Shown here: positions 57,639-64,000 of the stretch, piece by piece
Layout of the letters: each line of letters begins with the position of its first letter
Numbering within the stretch: the first letter of the stretch is position 1
Source of the DNA: Sideroxyarcus sp.
Lineage (GTDB): Bacteria > Pseudomonadota > Gammaproteobacteria > Burkholderiales > Gallionellaceae
Direction of reading: 5' to 3'
Assembly: GCA_030652215.1 (NCBI GenBank)
Contig: JAUSBC010000078.1
Span: forward strand, 1-64,000
DNA: 64,000 bases
The notes under the pieces: model-generated
Seen by the model: the letters and a program-made list of their open reading frames with translations, nothing else
Told to the model about the DNA's origin: nothing
The model's database searches: none
Made by a program: the position numbers and the translations under genes

Positions 57639-58299
57639 GTCGCCGCTTCACTTTCCGGAAGGTCCATGGAAGAGCCTTCTGGAAAAGGCGCTTTGGCTCA
57701 TGGACTCCATCGAATCAGATGGATTCACCCTTCCGCGCTGGAGCCTGGGCGGAGGTACAGTGCTCATGTTTTATTTCGCACACCGCAAGAGCAAGGACAT
57801 AGACATATTTGTCCCCGATCCCCAGTTCCTTGGCTACGTAAATCCACGCTTGGGCGGCAGAGGTGAGGAAGTCACTTCCGATTACAAGGATGGTTCGGAA
57901 TTCGTGAAGCTGTTCCTGCCCGAGGGTGAAATTGATTTCGTCGCATCACCGACACTGACAGAAAATCCGTTTGAAAAGCACGAGGTGCTCGGCAGAAATA
58001 TCCTGCTTGAAACGCCGATCGAGATTGTCGCCAAGAAATTATGGTACCGAGGAGACAGGGCTACGCCGCGTGATCTGCTCGATCTCGCCCTGGTCATTGA
58101 ACATCATCACAGGGAAATTCTTGATCATGCCGACGTGTTCGCAAAGAACATCGAGGCATTCACTGAACAGTGCGGTTCGCGCAGAGCGACCATGCTGCCT
58201 GCGTTCGACGAGATCGAAAAGATCGAATTCATACCAAGCTTCGGTGAGTGCCTGGAACGTGCAAACAGCCTCAAGACAGAACTACTGCAACTAAAATAA
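57628..58299 (+). CDS. AbiEii/AbiGii-type nucleotidyltransferase toxin
   Basis: 223 residues. The nucleotidyltransferase site is GGGT (near 41-44) with KSKDIDIF (near 54-61), the G-T/S...D-x-D pattern of the AbiEii/DUF1814 family. KLWYRGDRATPRDLLDLALV near residue 134 is the second family motif. It is the likely toxin, adding nucleotides to tRNA or similar targets and so stopping growth during phage attack; target here unknown. Its partner is an XRE protein rather than AbiEi. Overlap with the antitoxin couples translation. Confidence 0.82.
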   Translation: MLVKSPLHFPEGPWKSLLEKALWLMDSIESDGFTLPRWSLGGGTVLMFYFAHRKSKDIDIFVPDPQFLGYVNPRLGGRGEEVTSDYKDGSEFVKLFLPEGEIDFVASPTLTENPFEKHEVLGRNILLETPIEIVAKKLWYRGDRATPRDLLDLALVIEHHHREILDHADVFAKNIEAFTEQCGSRRATMLPAFDEIEKIEFIPSFGECLERANSLKTELLQLK

Positions 58300-58381
58300 T
58301 TCATATCAACCCATCGTTCTGGCTAATCGGTTGCAACTGCACCTCTGCTGATTTCAATCACGTAATGGCGGCGAGCACGCC

Positions 58382-60316
58382 TCATATATTGAAGTGCTCC
58401 ACCGTGGACTTCAGTTCGGTGGCCAGCGCCTGCAGGCGCCGCGCATTCACCGCCATTTCGCCGACCGCCTCGGTATTTTTCCCGTTCATCTGCGCCACCT
58501 GCTCGACGTTGCGCGCAATGAGTTCGCTTGCGGTCGATTGCTCGCGCAGGGCCAGCGATATCTCGTTGACCGCGGCCACGACCTGACTGCTCGCCTCGTT
58601 GATGCGCACCATGTTCTCGCCGACTTTGGCCGCCTTGTTCACGCTGTCGTTGACCTGGTGCGTGCCGTCTTCGATGCCGCTGATGGCCACCGTCGTGGAG
58701 TTTTGGATATTGCCTATCATTTCGGTTATCTCGCCGGTCGACTTTGCGGTGCGTTCCGCCAACTTGCGCACTTCGTCGGCGACAACCGCAAAGCCGCGAC
58801 CTTCCTCGCCGGCGCGGGCGGCTTCAATAGCGGCATTGAGCGCCAGCAGATTGGTCTGTTCGGCAATATCCCTGATGACGTCGACGATGGTCGATATCTG
58901 CTTTGAACCCTCGTCCAGCTTTTCGACCATCGCGGCAGACTTGCCGACCGAGTCGGCGCTGTGCCGCATGTCCGCCACGGCATCGATGACGGTCGCGTTG
59001 CCGCTGGATGCCAGACCGCCCGCGCTCTGCGCCATCTTGTAGGCGATTCCCGCGTTGTCCGAGACCTGGCGGATGCTGACAGTCATCTCTTGCAGCGTTG
59101 CCGCGATGGCCGAGGTCGCGTCGTTCTGCATTGATACGCCGGAAGAAACCCGGTTCGACATTTCCACCAGATTGTCGGAGGCGGCATTGAGCGCCTCGGC
59201 GCCGTCGTGAATGCTGAGCACGATTGCGCGCAGGCCTGCCTGCATCCTGCCGATATCCGCCATCATGCTGCTGTCGTCGCCCGGCGCGAGCGGTAGCTGC
59301 ACGGTCAGGTTGCCGGACGCGATGCGCTTTGCGGCAGCCGAGGCGGCCGCGGGCTCGCCGCCCAGAGGCACCAGCACCAACCGGCGCAGCATGACGCTCA
59401 TCAGGCCGATCAGGATCAGACAGGCCGCCACGCCGATGACGATGATCGCGAGCATGCGGCTGCGCCCGATCCGGTCGGCTTCCGCGTGCGGATAGGCGCC
59501 CGCCACGGTAAAACCCCAGGCGGTAAATTCCTGTTTGCGGAGCTCCCAGCCGGTACTGTCCTTGAGCAGTTTCTCGACCTGTTCGCTACCGACATGCTCC
59601 GAATGAAAACGCACTTTGCCCGTACCGTCCGCCACCGCCATGAAACCGCTCTGCAGCAGCCGGCTCTTGTCGATCACCTCTTTCAGCGCGGCCATGTCGA
59701 CCTTGTAGCCGACATACCAGATCCCGATCACCTGCCCCTGCGCGTTGCGGATCGGCTCGTAACCGGCCAGGTAGGGATTGCCCAGGATATCGACTTGGCC
59801 GTAGAACGCCTTGCCCTCGCGCAGGGCCGCAATCGCCTTGCCCTTGGGATCGAGTATCGTGCCGGTGGCACGCTCGTTGTCGCGCTTGACGTTCGTCGAG
59901 ACGCGCACAAAGTCCTCGCCGCTCTTGACGAACAGGGTCGCGGTGCCGCCCGCCACCCTGACCACACCGTCCACCAGTTCGTAGCGGTTGGCCTGGCCCC
60001 TGCCGCCCAGCGTGAGTTCGGGAACGTTTTTGTCCCTGACGCGGACGGTCTGGCCGAGCGCGGCCGGACCTAGCGCATTGCCGCGTTCCATCAGCAGACG
60101 CATCGCGCTGCGCGTCTGCTCCATCACCAGCGCATCGGTGACGCCGAGTATGCGCAAAACCTGCTGCACTTGCTGTTGGGTTTCTGTACCGACCTCGCCG
60201 GCGACGCGGCGGTTTTCGATACCCGAAAATATCAGCGCACCGCCGAGAACGATCAGCACGACGAAGGCCGAAACGGGAAGGACAAAGCGGGCCTGCAGAC
60301 TATTGCGCATAATCAT
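58382..60316 (-). CDS. methyl-accepting chemotaxis protein
   Basis: 644 residues. Membrane segment 1 (about 10-29), a periplasmic Cache-type sensor (about 30-280, with [27 protein letters not shown] in part and YFGQ-like [19 protein letters not shown]), membrane segment 2 (about 285-307), HAMP, and a long signalling domain with the tip [20 protein letters not shown] and [16 protein letters not shown]. The ATG at 60316 has GGAGGTG five bases upstream; the frame is open 66 codons further without homology. There is no C-terminal CheR-docking pentapeptide. Ligand unknown. It may belong to the acquired block between the lipA tails. Confidence 0.93.
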   Translation of the reverse strand: MIMRNSLQARFVLPVSAFVVLIVLGGALIFSGIENRRVAGEVGTETQQQVQQVLRILGVTDALVMEQTRSAMRLLMERGNALGPAALGQTVRVRDKNVPELTLGGRGQANRYELVDGVVRVAGGTATLFVKSGEDFVRVSTNVKRDNERATGTILDPKGKAIAALREGKAFYGQVDILGNPYLAGYEPIRNAQGQVIGIWYVGYKVDMAALKEVIDKSRLLQSGFMAVADGTGKVRFHSEHVGSEQVEKLLKDSTGWELRKQEFTAWGFTVAGAYPHAEADRIGRSRMLAIIVIGVAACLILIGLMSVMLRRLVLVPLGGEPAAASAAAKRIASGNLTVQLPLAPGDDSSMMADIGRMQAGLRAIVLSIHDGAEALNAASDNLVEMSNRVSSGVSMQNDATSAIAATLQEMTVSIRQVSDNAGIAYKMAQSAGGLASSGNATVIDAVADMRHSADSVGKSAAMVEKLDEGSKQISTIVDVIRDIAEQTNLLALNAAIEAARAGEEGRGFAVVADEVRKLAERTAKSTGEITEMIGNIQNSTTVAISGIEDGTHQVNDSVNKAAKVGENMVRINEASSQVVAAVNEISLALREQSTASELIARNVEQVAQMNGKNTEAVGEMAVNARRLQALATELKSTVEHFNI

Positions 60317-60448
60317 GACGCACCTCCTCTGAAACACAGTTATTGTTTTTAATCCGGCACGGTGAAGTCTTGACCCTGTTCGGACCAGACGAACGTCAAA
60401 TATCAAGTAGCGGGTCAAAGGCAGGGTGCACTTGCGCACCCTACGACT
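60317..60448. other. intergenic sequence upstream of the chemoreceptor
   Basis: 132 bases holding the chemoreceptor promoter region and, at 60421-60444, a GGGTGC/GCACCC hairpin that nearly repeats the element after lipA. Nothing else is recognised. Confidence 0.35.
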
Positions 60449-60501
60449 GCTACTTCGCGGACAAGCAGGCGGAACAGGCCGGGTTGCAAAAATATCAACC
60501 T
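60449..60501 (+). pseudogene. relict 3' end of a lipA gene
   Basis: The frame reads [13 protein letters not shown], against [13 protein letters not shown] at the end of lipA. Over 61 bases (60449-60509 against 56897-56957) 50 match, without any gap, at a constant offset of 3,552. Most coding differences are at third positions, so the fragment comes from a real lipA sequence that diverged under selection. The stop codon has become CAA. It is not expressed as a protein. Confidence 0.72.
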
Positions 60502-60530
60502 GTAGGGTGGGCACGTTTTTGTGCCCACGC
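60502..60530. repeat. hairpin repeat GTAGGGTGGGCACG...
   Basis: GTGGGCAC-GTTTTT-GTGCCCAC is a perfect eight-base stem (60508-60529) starting from a GTAGGG end. It follows the relict lipA tail. Confidence 0.55.
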
Positions 60531-60545
60531 TGTTACCAAGTTGAC

Positions 60546-60623
60546 GTAGGTTGGGCAAAGCGCAGCGTGCCCAACAATTGTCGAAGCAACCATGTTGGGC
60601 ACGCTGCGCTTTGCCCAACCTAC
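60546..60623. repeat. palindromic repeat with GTAGG...CCTAC ends behind the Crp-like gene
   Basis: GTAGGTTGGGCAAAGCGCAG pairs with CTGCGCTTTGCCCAACCTAC, perfect over the outer arms. It ends two bases before the stop of the Crp-like gene, the same placement as the copy behind lexA. Confidence 0.75.
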
Positions 60624-60625
60624 AG

Positions 60626-61333
60626 CTACCCCTTCATCCGCGCATAGTTCGCCTTGTCCGCCGCATAACATCCGCAGGACGCCGCTTTCAACCCCGCCCG
60701 GTCCAGGATCGTGACATCGCCCCGGCTGTAGTCGATCAGTTTGCGGTTGTGCAGCGCCGTCGCGGCGCGGGTGATGCCGACGCGGCGCACGCCCAGCAGG
60801 TAGGCCAGGCATTCGTGCGTGACATGAAACCGGTTGGAATGCGCCCTGTCCTGCGCGGTCAGCAGCCAGCGCGCGAGGCGCGCTTCCACCATATGGAAGT
60901 GGGTGCAGGCGGCGCTTTGCGCGAGTTGCTGCATCGTTATATATAAGTAGTGTTTCAACACGCGCCGCAAGTCCTGGCTCGCCTCCAGTTCGCGCACGAA
61001 CGACGCCGCATCCAGGCGCAACGCTGGGCCCGGCCCCTGTACCACGGCGTGCAACGGCGACACATCCACGCCGAGCACAAGGGCCGTGCCCAGCATACCT
61101 TCGTTGCCGACCAGCCCCACTTCCAGGCTGGCATGCCCGTCAATTTGCTCCACCACTGCAATGTAACTTCCCGTGGGGAAATAGACATGCTGTATGGGTG
61201 TTCCCGGCTCGCTCAGAACTTCGGCAAATTCCAGCATGACCGGCTCGCACTCCGCCAGAAGACGCCGCCCGTCTTTCTCGGGCAGGCTCGCCAACAGACG
61301 ATTAGCGACGGTAGCTGATTTGGCGGATATCAA
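60626..61333 (-). CDS. Crp/Fnr-family transcription regulator
   Basis: 235 residues. A cyclic-nucleotide-binding fold (LSEPGTPIQHVYFPTGSYIAV; VGLVGNEGMLGTALVLG) and a C-terminal winged helix (VTHECLAYLLGVRRVGITRAA, about 175-195). The usual cAMP-binding RSA motif and Fnr cysteines are absent, so the ligand is unknown. The tail has CGCY, an odd cysteine pair. The palindromic repeat sits directly behind its stop. It is not near a target gene that can be named. Confidence 0.85.
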   Translation of the reverse strand: MISAKSATVANRLLASLPEKDGRRLLAECEPVMLEFAEVLSEPGTPIQHVYFPTGSYIAVVEQIDGHASLEVGLVGNEGMLGTALVLGVDVSPLHAVVQGPGPALRLDAASFVRELEASQDLRRVLKHYLYITMQQLAQSAACTHFHMVEARLARWLLTAQDRAHSNRFHVTHECLAYLLGVRRVGITRAATALHNRKLIDYSRGDVTILDRAGLKAASCGCYAADKANYARMKG

Positions 61334-61501
61334 ACGTGCTCTCCTTGCGTGACGAAATCCGAAGGGCGGAATGCACGATGCAATTCCGGCGTCGATTGGC
61401 TACCGGAAAGTAACAGCCACCTCAGGATGACGGCGACAGCTTGGAGAAATGCAGCGCGCTTGTCTGAGCGTTAGCGCACATAAAGCCGGACGGCATTCTG
61501 C

Positions 61502-61540
61502 AAAAAAATGGCCCGGAACGAGGTTGTCGTTGACCGGGCC
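61502..61540 (-). terminator. orphan intrinsic terminator, leftward
   Basis: Minus strand: GGCCCGG, a 17-base loop, CCGGGCC, A, then seven T. It ends transcripts coming from the right, but no annotated gene lies between it and the CheB-CheR gene on that strand, so it may end a small RNA. Confidence 0.6.
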
Positions 61541-61661
61541 CACTGCATCAGATGCTCATCAAGGGGAGGAGGAGAAGCACCCACGCGCATCTTCTCCCTT
61601 TGCAGCGGGATGCTCTGTTCGCTAACCAACAAAACGGCAGATTTTGAAAAACAGCGCTTTC

Positions 61662-61829
61662 GTAGGTTGGGCAAAGCGAAGCGTGCCCAACAACTTGCGG
61701 GGGAAGCGTAGCGTGCTCAACAATGACGGACGCCAACAACCCTGTTGGGCACGCTTTGCTTCCCCCGCAAGGGAGAGGCCGATGGGTCCCAACGGCTGCG
61801 CCGTTACCCATTCGCTCTGCCCAGCCTAC
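61662..61829. repeat. composite GTAGG...CCTAC palindromic repeat
   Basis: It opens with GTAGGTTGGGCAAAGCG like the copies at 49655 and 60546 and ends GCCCAGCCTAC. Between them are a second inverted pair around GTGCTCAACAA/TTGGGCAC and two CCCGCAAGGG units. It looks like two elements inserted into one another. Confidence 0.6.
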
Positions 61830-61947
61830 GACTCTACGCTTTGCCCGCAAGGGGGAGGCCAATGTGGCGGATCGAACCGTTTATCCGCCCCGATTCGGAG
61901 TAGGATAGCGGGTATTCACAAACTGATTGAATGCAAAGGCTAATCCA

Positions 61948-64000
61948 GTGACATCCAGCAAATCCGCCAAGAAATCAAAGAAACCGGACAGCGCATCCGT
62001 CTCTGCCGCTACCGCAACACCCGGAATAGACGCCGGTTTCAACATCGTCGGCATCGGCGCCTCGGCCGGCGGACTGGAGGCTTTCGAGCAATTCTTCCGC
62101 AGCGTTCCGCCGCAAAGCGGCATGGCTTTTGTGCTGGTGTCGCATCTCGATCCCGATCACGCCAGCCTGCTCACCGAGATCCTGCAACGATCGACCACCA
62201 TGCCGGTGGTCGAAGCGGTCGACCAGGCCAAGGTCGAACCGAACTTCGTCTATGTGCTGCCGCCCAACCGCGAAATGGCCATCTTCCACGGCGCCCTGCA
62301 GCTCAACGAGCCGGGAATGCCGCGCGGACAGCGCATGGTCATCGACGCCTTCCTGCGCTCGTTGGCCGAAGATCAGGGCGAAAAGGCCATCGGCATCATC
62401 CTCTCCGGCACCGGCACCGACGGCACGCTGGGTCTGCGCGCCATTCAGGGCGCGGGCGGCATCACGCTGGTACAAGAGCCGGCCACGGCAAAATACGACG
62501 GCATGCCGCTCAGCGCGATCCACGCGGGTTACGCCACTTACACCCTGCCGGTGGAAAAGATGCCGGAACAATTGCTCAGCAATACGCGGCACTTGAACGT
62601 ACAACAGGACAAGCCGCAGCCGGAACCGACCGCGGGCAGCGGCATCAGCCGCATCCTGATGCTGTTGCGCTCCGGCACCGGCAACGACTTCTCGCTGTAC
62701 AAGAAAAGCACCATAGGCCGCCGCATCGAGCGCCGCATGGCGCAGCACAACATCGAAGACACGGATATCTACGCGCGCTATCTCAAGGAAAATCCGGCCG
62801 AAGTGCAGTTGCTGTTCAAGGAACTGCTGATCAACGTCACCAGTTTCTTCCGCGATGCGGATGCCTTCGTTACGATGAAACAGGACATCCTGCCACTGTT
62901 GCTCAAGAACAAGCCGGAAAATTATGTGTTCCGCGCGTGGATAGCGGGCTGCGCCACCGGCGAGGAAGCCTATTCAATCGCGATCTTGTTACGCGAACTC
63001 ATGAACGAAGCCGGGCGCGAATTCAAGACCCAGATCTACAGCACCGACCTCGACGACGATGCCATCGCCGTGGCACGCGCCGGCATTTATCCGCCGAATA
63101 TCGCACAGGACGTCACGCCGGAACGGCTGCGCCGTTTCTTCATCAAGGAAGACGCGGGTTACCGCGTCAAAAAGGAAATCCGCGAAATGGTGGTGTTCGC
63201 CACCCAGAACATCATCAAGGACCCGCCTTTCACCAAGCTGGACCTGCTCAGTTGCCGCAACCTGATGATCTATCTGGAGCCGGAGTTGCAGAACCGCGTC
63301 ATCCCGGCGTTTCACTACGCGCTAAAGCCGGGAGGCGTGCTGTTCCTCTCGCCTTCGGAGAGCATCGGCAACCATGTGGAACTGTTCACCCCGCTCAACC
63401 GCAAATGGAAGTTCTACCAGACCACCCCCTCGGTGGCATCCACCCGTGCAGTGATGTCCAGCGGCCTGTCCTGGACCAAGGATAACCCCGCAAAAGGCCC
63501 CGATGAAACGATGACAAAAATCAAGGAAACCGACTTTGCCGAACTGACCCGGCGCGCGCTGCTGCAGTCCTATGCACCGGCTTCGGTAGTGACCAATATC
63601 AAGGGCGACATCCTGTTCGTACACGGGGATACCGGCAAGTACCTGCGCCCCGCGCCCGGCCAGGCCAGCCTCAACGTGATCGAGATGGCGCGCGACGGGC
63701 TGCAAATGGAATTGCGCAATGCCATTCAGGCTGCGCTCGAAAAAAACATGCCGGCCCTGAATCGCGAAGCGACGTTCGGCAGCAACGGCGACTCGCACCA
63801 TGTGAACTTCAGCGTGCGCCCCTTGCCGGTGACAGGTACCAGCCAGAGCCTGCTGCTGGTGAGTTTTCAGGATGTGGCCGGTGCCAAACCCGAAAAGCAG
63901 GTCGCCACTGCCTCCGCCGCCAAGGGCAAATCCGCGCGTGGCAAAACCGCCACCGTATCGGCAGAACAGCACCGCATTGATGAGCTGGAGCGCGACCTGG
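61948..64000 (+). CDS. CheB-CheR fusion protein, N-terminal part
   Basis: Open from the GTG at 61948 to the window edge, 684 codons, so the 3' end is outside. AAAGG lies 9 bases before the GTG. A CheB methylesterase domain comes first: GASAGG with the serine near residue 39, SHLDPDH with the histidine, and SGTGTDGT with the aspartate. There is no receiver domain in front. A CheR methyltransferase domain follows with RRIERRM and the SAM site AGCATGEEAYS (near 333-343). Then come a PAS-like region and, at the edge, a coiled coil. Such proteins often continue into PAS and kinase domains. The chemoreceptor nearby may be a substrate. Confidence 0.9.
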   Translation, partial: MTSSKSAKKSKKPDSASVSAATATPGIDAGFNIVGIGASAGGLEAFEQFFRSVPPQSGMAFVLVSHLDPDHASLLTEILQRSTTMPVVEAVDQAKVEPNFVYVLPPNREMAIFHGALQLNEPGMPRGQRMVIDAFLRSLAEDQGEKAIGIILSGTGTDGTLGLRAIQGAGGITLVQEPATAKYDGMPLSAIHAGYATYTLPVEKMPEQLLSNTRHLNVQQDKPQPEPTAGSGISRILMLLRSGTGNDFSLYKKSTIGRRIERRMAQHNIEDTDIYARYLKENPAEVQLLFKELLINVTSFFRDADAFVTMKQDILPLLLKNKPENYVFRAWIAGCATGEEAYSIAILLRELMNEAGREFKTQIYSTDLDDDAIAVARAGIYPPNIAQDVTPERLRRFFIKEDAGYRVKKEIREMVVFATQNIIKDPPFTKLDLLSCRNLMIYLEPELQNRVIPAFHYALKPGGVLFLSPSESIGNHVELFTPLNRKWKFYQTTPSVASTRAVMSSGLSWTKDNPAKGPDETMTKIKETDFAELTRRALLQSYAPASVVTNIKGDILFVHGDTGKYLRPAPGQASLNVIEMARDGLQMELRNAIQAALEKNMPALNREATFGSNGDSHHVNFSVRPLPVTGTSQSLLLVSFQDVAGAKPEKQVATASAAKGKSARGKTATVSAEQHRIDELERDL

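Larger units (their letters stand above)
61334..61947. other. long non-coding region with repeats
   Basis: 614 bases between the Crp-like gene and the CheB-CheR gene. It contains a leftward terminator-like hairpin (61502-61540), a possible 39-codon minus-strand frame (61471-61590) and a composite palindromic repeat (61662-61829). The rest is GC-rich and unrecognised. Confidence 0.5.

Noticed and set aside
60343-60549. 68-codon plus-strand frame across the relict lipA tail
   Set aside because: Only the middle ([13 protein letters not shown]) has homology; the rest reads through repeats, so it is a fragment and not a gene.
61508-61711. 67-codon plus-strand frame in the repeat region
   Set aside because: Runs through the orphan terminator and into a palindromic repeat; no ribosome site or homology.

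Overview
The window is a GC-rich stretch of a Gram-negative chromosome. Gene content and order point to a betaproteobacterium. The markers are queA-tgt-yajC-secD-secF, dapA-bamC, pcnB-folK-deoxynucleoside kinase-panB-panC-panD, hda-perM facing purM-purN, nudJ-mnmA, and small outer-membrane proteins with betaproteobacterial looks. My best guess is the Nitrosomonadales/Gallionellaceae group (Sideroxydans/Gallionella-like). That is inference from protein style, feoAB and an unusual LexA operator, not a database result. Almost every base is used: 70 protein genes (two cut by the window edges, two of only 40 and 58 codons), two tRNAs, one gene fragment, and several palindromic repeats.

Layout. 1-8 kb: end of clpA, gluQ, then a leftward queA-tgt-yajC-secD-secF-dedA block (tRNA modification plus the Sec translocase motor). 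7.9-14.3 kb: tRNA-Leu(CAA), a leftward Sel1/beta-barrel protein, rightward nudJ-mnmA-mscS, purB. 13.9-22.3 kb: leftward run ending in panD, with pcnB-folK-dnk-panB, two membrane/envelope genes wedged in, then panC-panD; a HAD phosphatase and an outer-membrane protein sit upstream. 22.3-28.9 kb: hda and perM leftward, purM-purN, two DUF3108 genes and an RNA m5C methyltransferase rightward. 29-34.2 kb: a TonB-dependent receptor, a YfiR-like periplasmic protein and a large GGDEF-EAL protein, probably one envelope-to-c-di-GMP signalling unit. 34-46 kb: glycosyltransferase-like gene, slyD-bcp, ribosomal-protein hydroxylase, small lipoprotein, dapA-bamC-MBL hydrolase, feoAB, tRNA-Ser(TGA), Bax-inhibitor-like protein. 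46-54.3 kb: rlmD, glycine-rich protein, vanZ-like, exonuclease, lexA with two operators, DUF1540 and DUF3617 proteins, a penicillin-binding peptidase and a GT-C-like membrane protein.

54.3-64 kb is the accessory part. It holds a ParE-type toxin/antitoxin pair, a 40-residue membrane peptide, sodB, lipA, an AT-richer XRE/AbiEii toxin-antitoxin pair with a perfect inverted-repeat operator, a chemoreceptor, a Crp-family regulator and the start of a CheB-CheR fusion. A second, diverged copy of the last codons of lipA lies 3,552 bases downstream of the real ones. The XRE/AbiEii pair and the chemoreceptor are therefore bracketed by lipA tails, which is the clearest mark of insertion or recombination in the window.

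The most interesting leads are the lipA-tail bracket, the receptor-YfiR-GGDEF/EAL module, the 40-residue membrane peptide with a ribosome-site hairpin, the DUF2157/DUF4824 pair inside the pantothenate cluster, and the GTAGG...CCTAC palindrome family sitting just behind stop codons.
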